From Cydia pomonella (Eukaryota; Arthropoda; Insecta; Lepidoptera; Tortricidae), in assembly GCF_033807575.1 (NCBI RefSeq), contig NC_084730.1, forward strand, positions 8,291,986 through 8,355,985: a DNA stretch of 64,000 nucleotides, in the 5' to 3' direction. Positions 63,403-64,000 of the stretch are shown here, piece by piece. A program made the translations under genes and the position numbers. Under the pieces are notes generated by a model. The model had not been told where the DNA came from. It saw only the letters and a program-made list of their open reading frames with translations, and made no database searches. Numbering within the stretch: position 1 is the first letter of the stretch; every line of letters starts with the position of its first letter.

Positions 63403-64000
63403 TGTTTTCCTACTCCTCTACTGTTATCTGTCATTTATGCATCCATTAACACGAATATAAGAACATACATAAAAGGTTTCAAGAAAAGTCTATATTGTCT
63501 ATTCCTTATAAAAGCTCTTGTGCTTTTAATCGCTATAACGTTACTGCGATTAATGGCTACCAACCTAACAAAACCAAAACGAATACAGTTTTAAACTAAG
63601 TGCATTGCTGCCAACTTACAAAATATTCATTTGGTTGCATAGTAAAAATAATTACTTCATAAGTCAGAAACACGCATGTGACACCCGTAATATAGCAACA
63701 CCCATAGACTACGAAGACCGCTTAGCGTTGCTTGTTAGTCTCCGTAGGCTACGGTGGCCAAAATTGAGAAAAAACTGTCCAAAAATTTAATTTAGCAAGT
63801 AGCAAGTACCAGGGCCTCATGAGTTACGAGGTGTCGCTGACCGGCCGGCCGCGGCCCGGGGAGGGCTGGGCGCGTAACAAGGTATGCTCGCGCGTCTTGG
63901 CTATATACTTTTGCTTTGTTTACCTAAATTAAGATTTATTTTTGTTGACTCGTAGGAAAAATATTGTATGCAACGTTGTATAAGTAGGTCAAAAAATGCT
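63403..64000 (+). repeat. duplicated segment, copy 2 (runs off window)
   Basis: Near-identical to 34958-35567 from TTTTCCTACTCCTCTACTGT on. It continues past the window edge. Confidence 0.9.
63819..63881 (+). CDS. putative GC-rich coding exon, copy 2
   Basis: From ATG: MSYEVSLTGRPRPGEGWARN and K, then donor AAG|GTATGC. It differs from copy 1 by loss of one lysine codon and two substitutions (A to E, R to W). Frame and splice donor are kept. Function is unknown. Confidence 0.4.

Overview
The window looks like an AT-rich insect nuclear genome, most likely from a moth or butterfly. The evidence is the mobile-element fauna: two tRNA-derived SINE families (box A TGGCCTAGYGG and box B GGTTCAAAYCC), microsatellite-bearing cassettes framed by GGTTCCGTA/TACGGAACC motifs, LINE 3' ends ending in TAAA-type repeats after GTGCAATAAAG, and very many hairpin MITEs. 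There is no bacterial-style gene packing. Nearly all of the sequence is transposon debris in introns or between genes.

Layout. 1-2350 holds a minus-strand non-LTR retrotransposon whose ORF1 (PHD-like zinc ribbon plus degenerate SGNH/esterase-like domain) is intact and overlaps the start of ORF2. 2950-4170 holds two broken retroelement pieces, one with a 17-codon motif repeated four times. 3436-8870 is a direct duplication of a unit carrying a small secreted-protein gene on the minus strand. Copy A (5182-5730) is intact; copy B (8129-8770) is cut by a LINE tail just after the signal peptide. 12289-21945 carries eight plus-strand exons that splice in consistent phase into the C-terminal 326 residues of an AAA-domain protein. 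I identify it as the dynein regulatory complex subunit DRC11/IQCA1 of motile cilia. Its N-terminal exons lie upstream, and no upstream exon is recognisable here, so the secreted-protein genes may sit inside one of its introns. The sixth exon is the first unit of a 5 x 113 bp tandem array. 22256-34383 is LINE, SINE and MITE debris with one isolated open exon (29911-30353, acidic and Asn-rich). 34958-35567 and 63403-64000 are near-identical copies of one segment that includes a short GC-rich putative coding exon; the donor phase of 29911-30353 fits that exon. The rest (36-63 kb) is nested SINE, LINE and MITE sequence.

The only host genes I can support are the DRC11-like gene, the secreted-protein pair and the tentative 29911/35357 exon pair. 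No operons, CRISPR arrays or undescribed multigene system are visible. The most interesting features are structural: the exon array, the broken gene copy, the duplicated exon segment, and several nested insertions that can be ordered in time and carry readable target-site duplications (TSDs).
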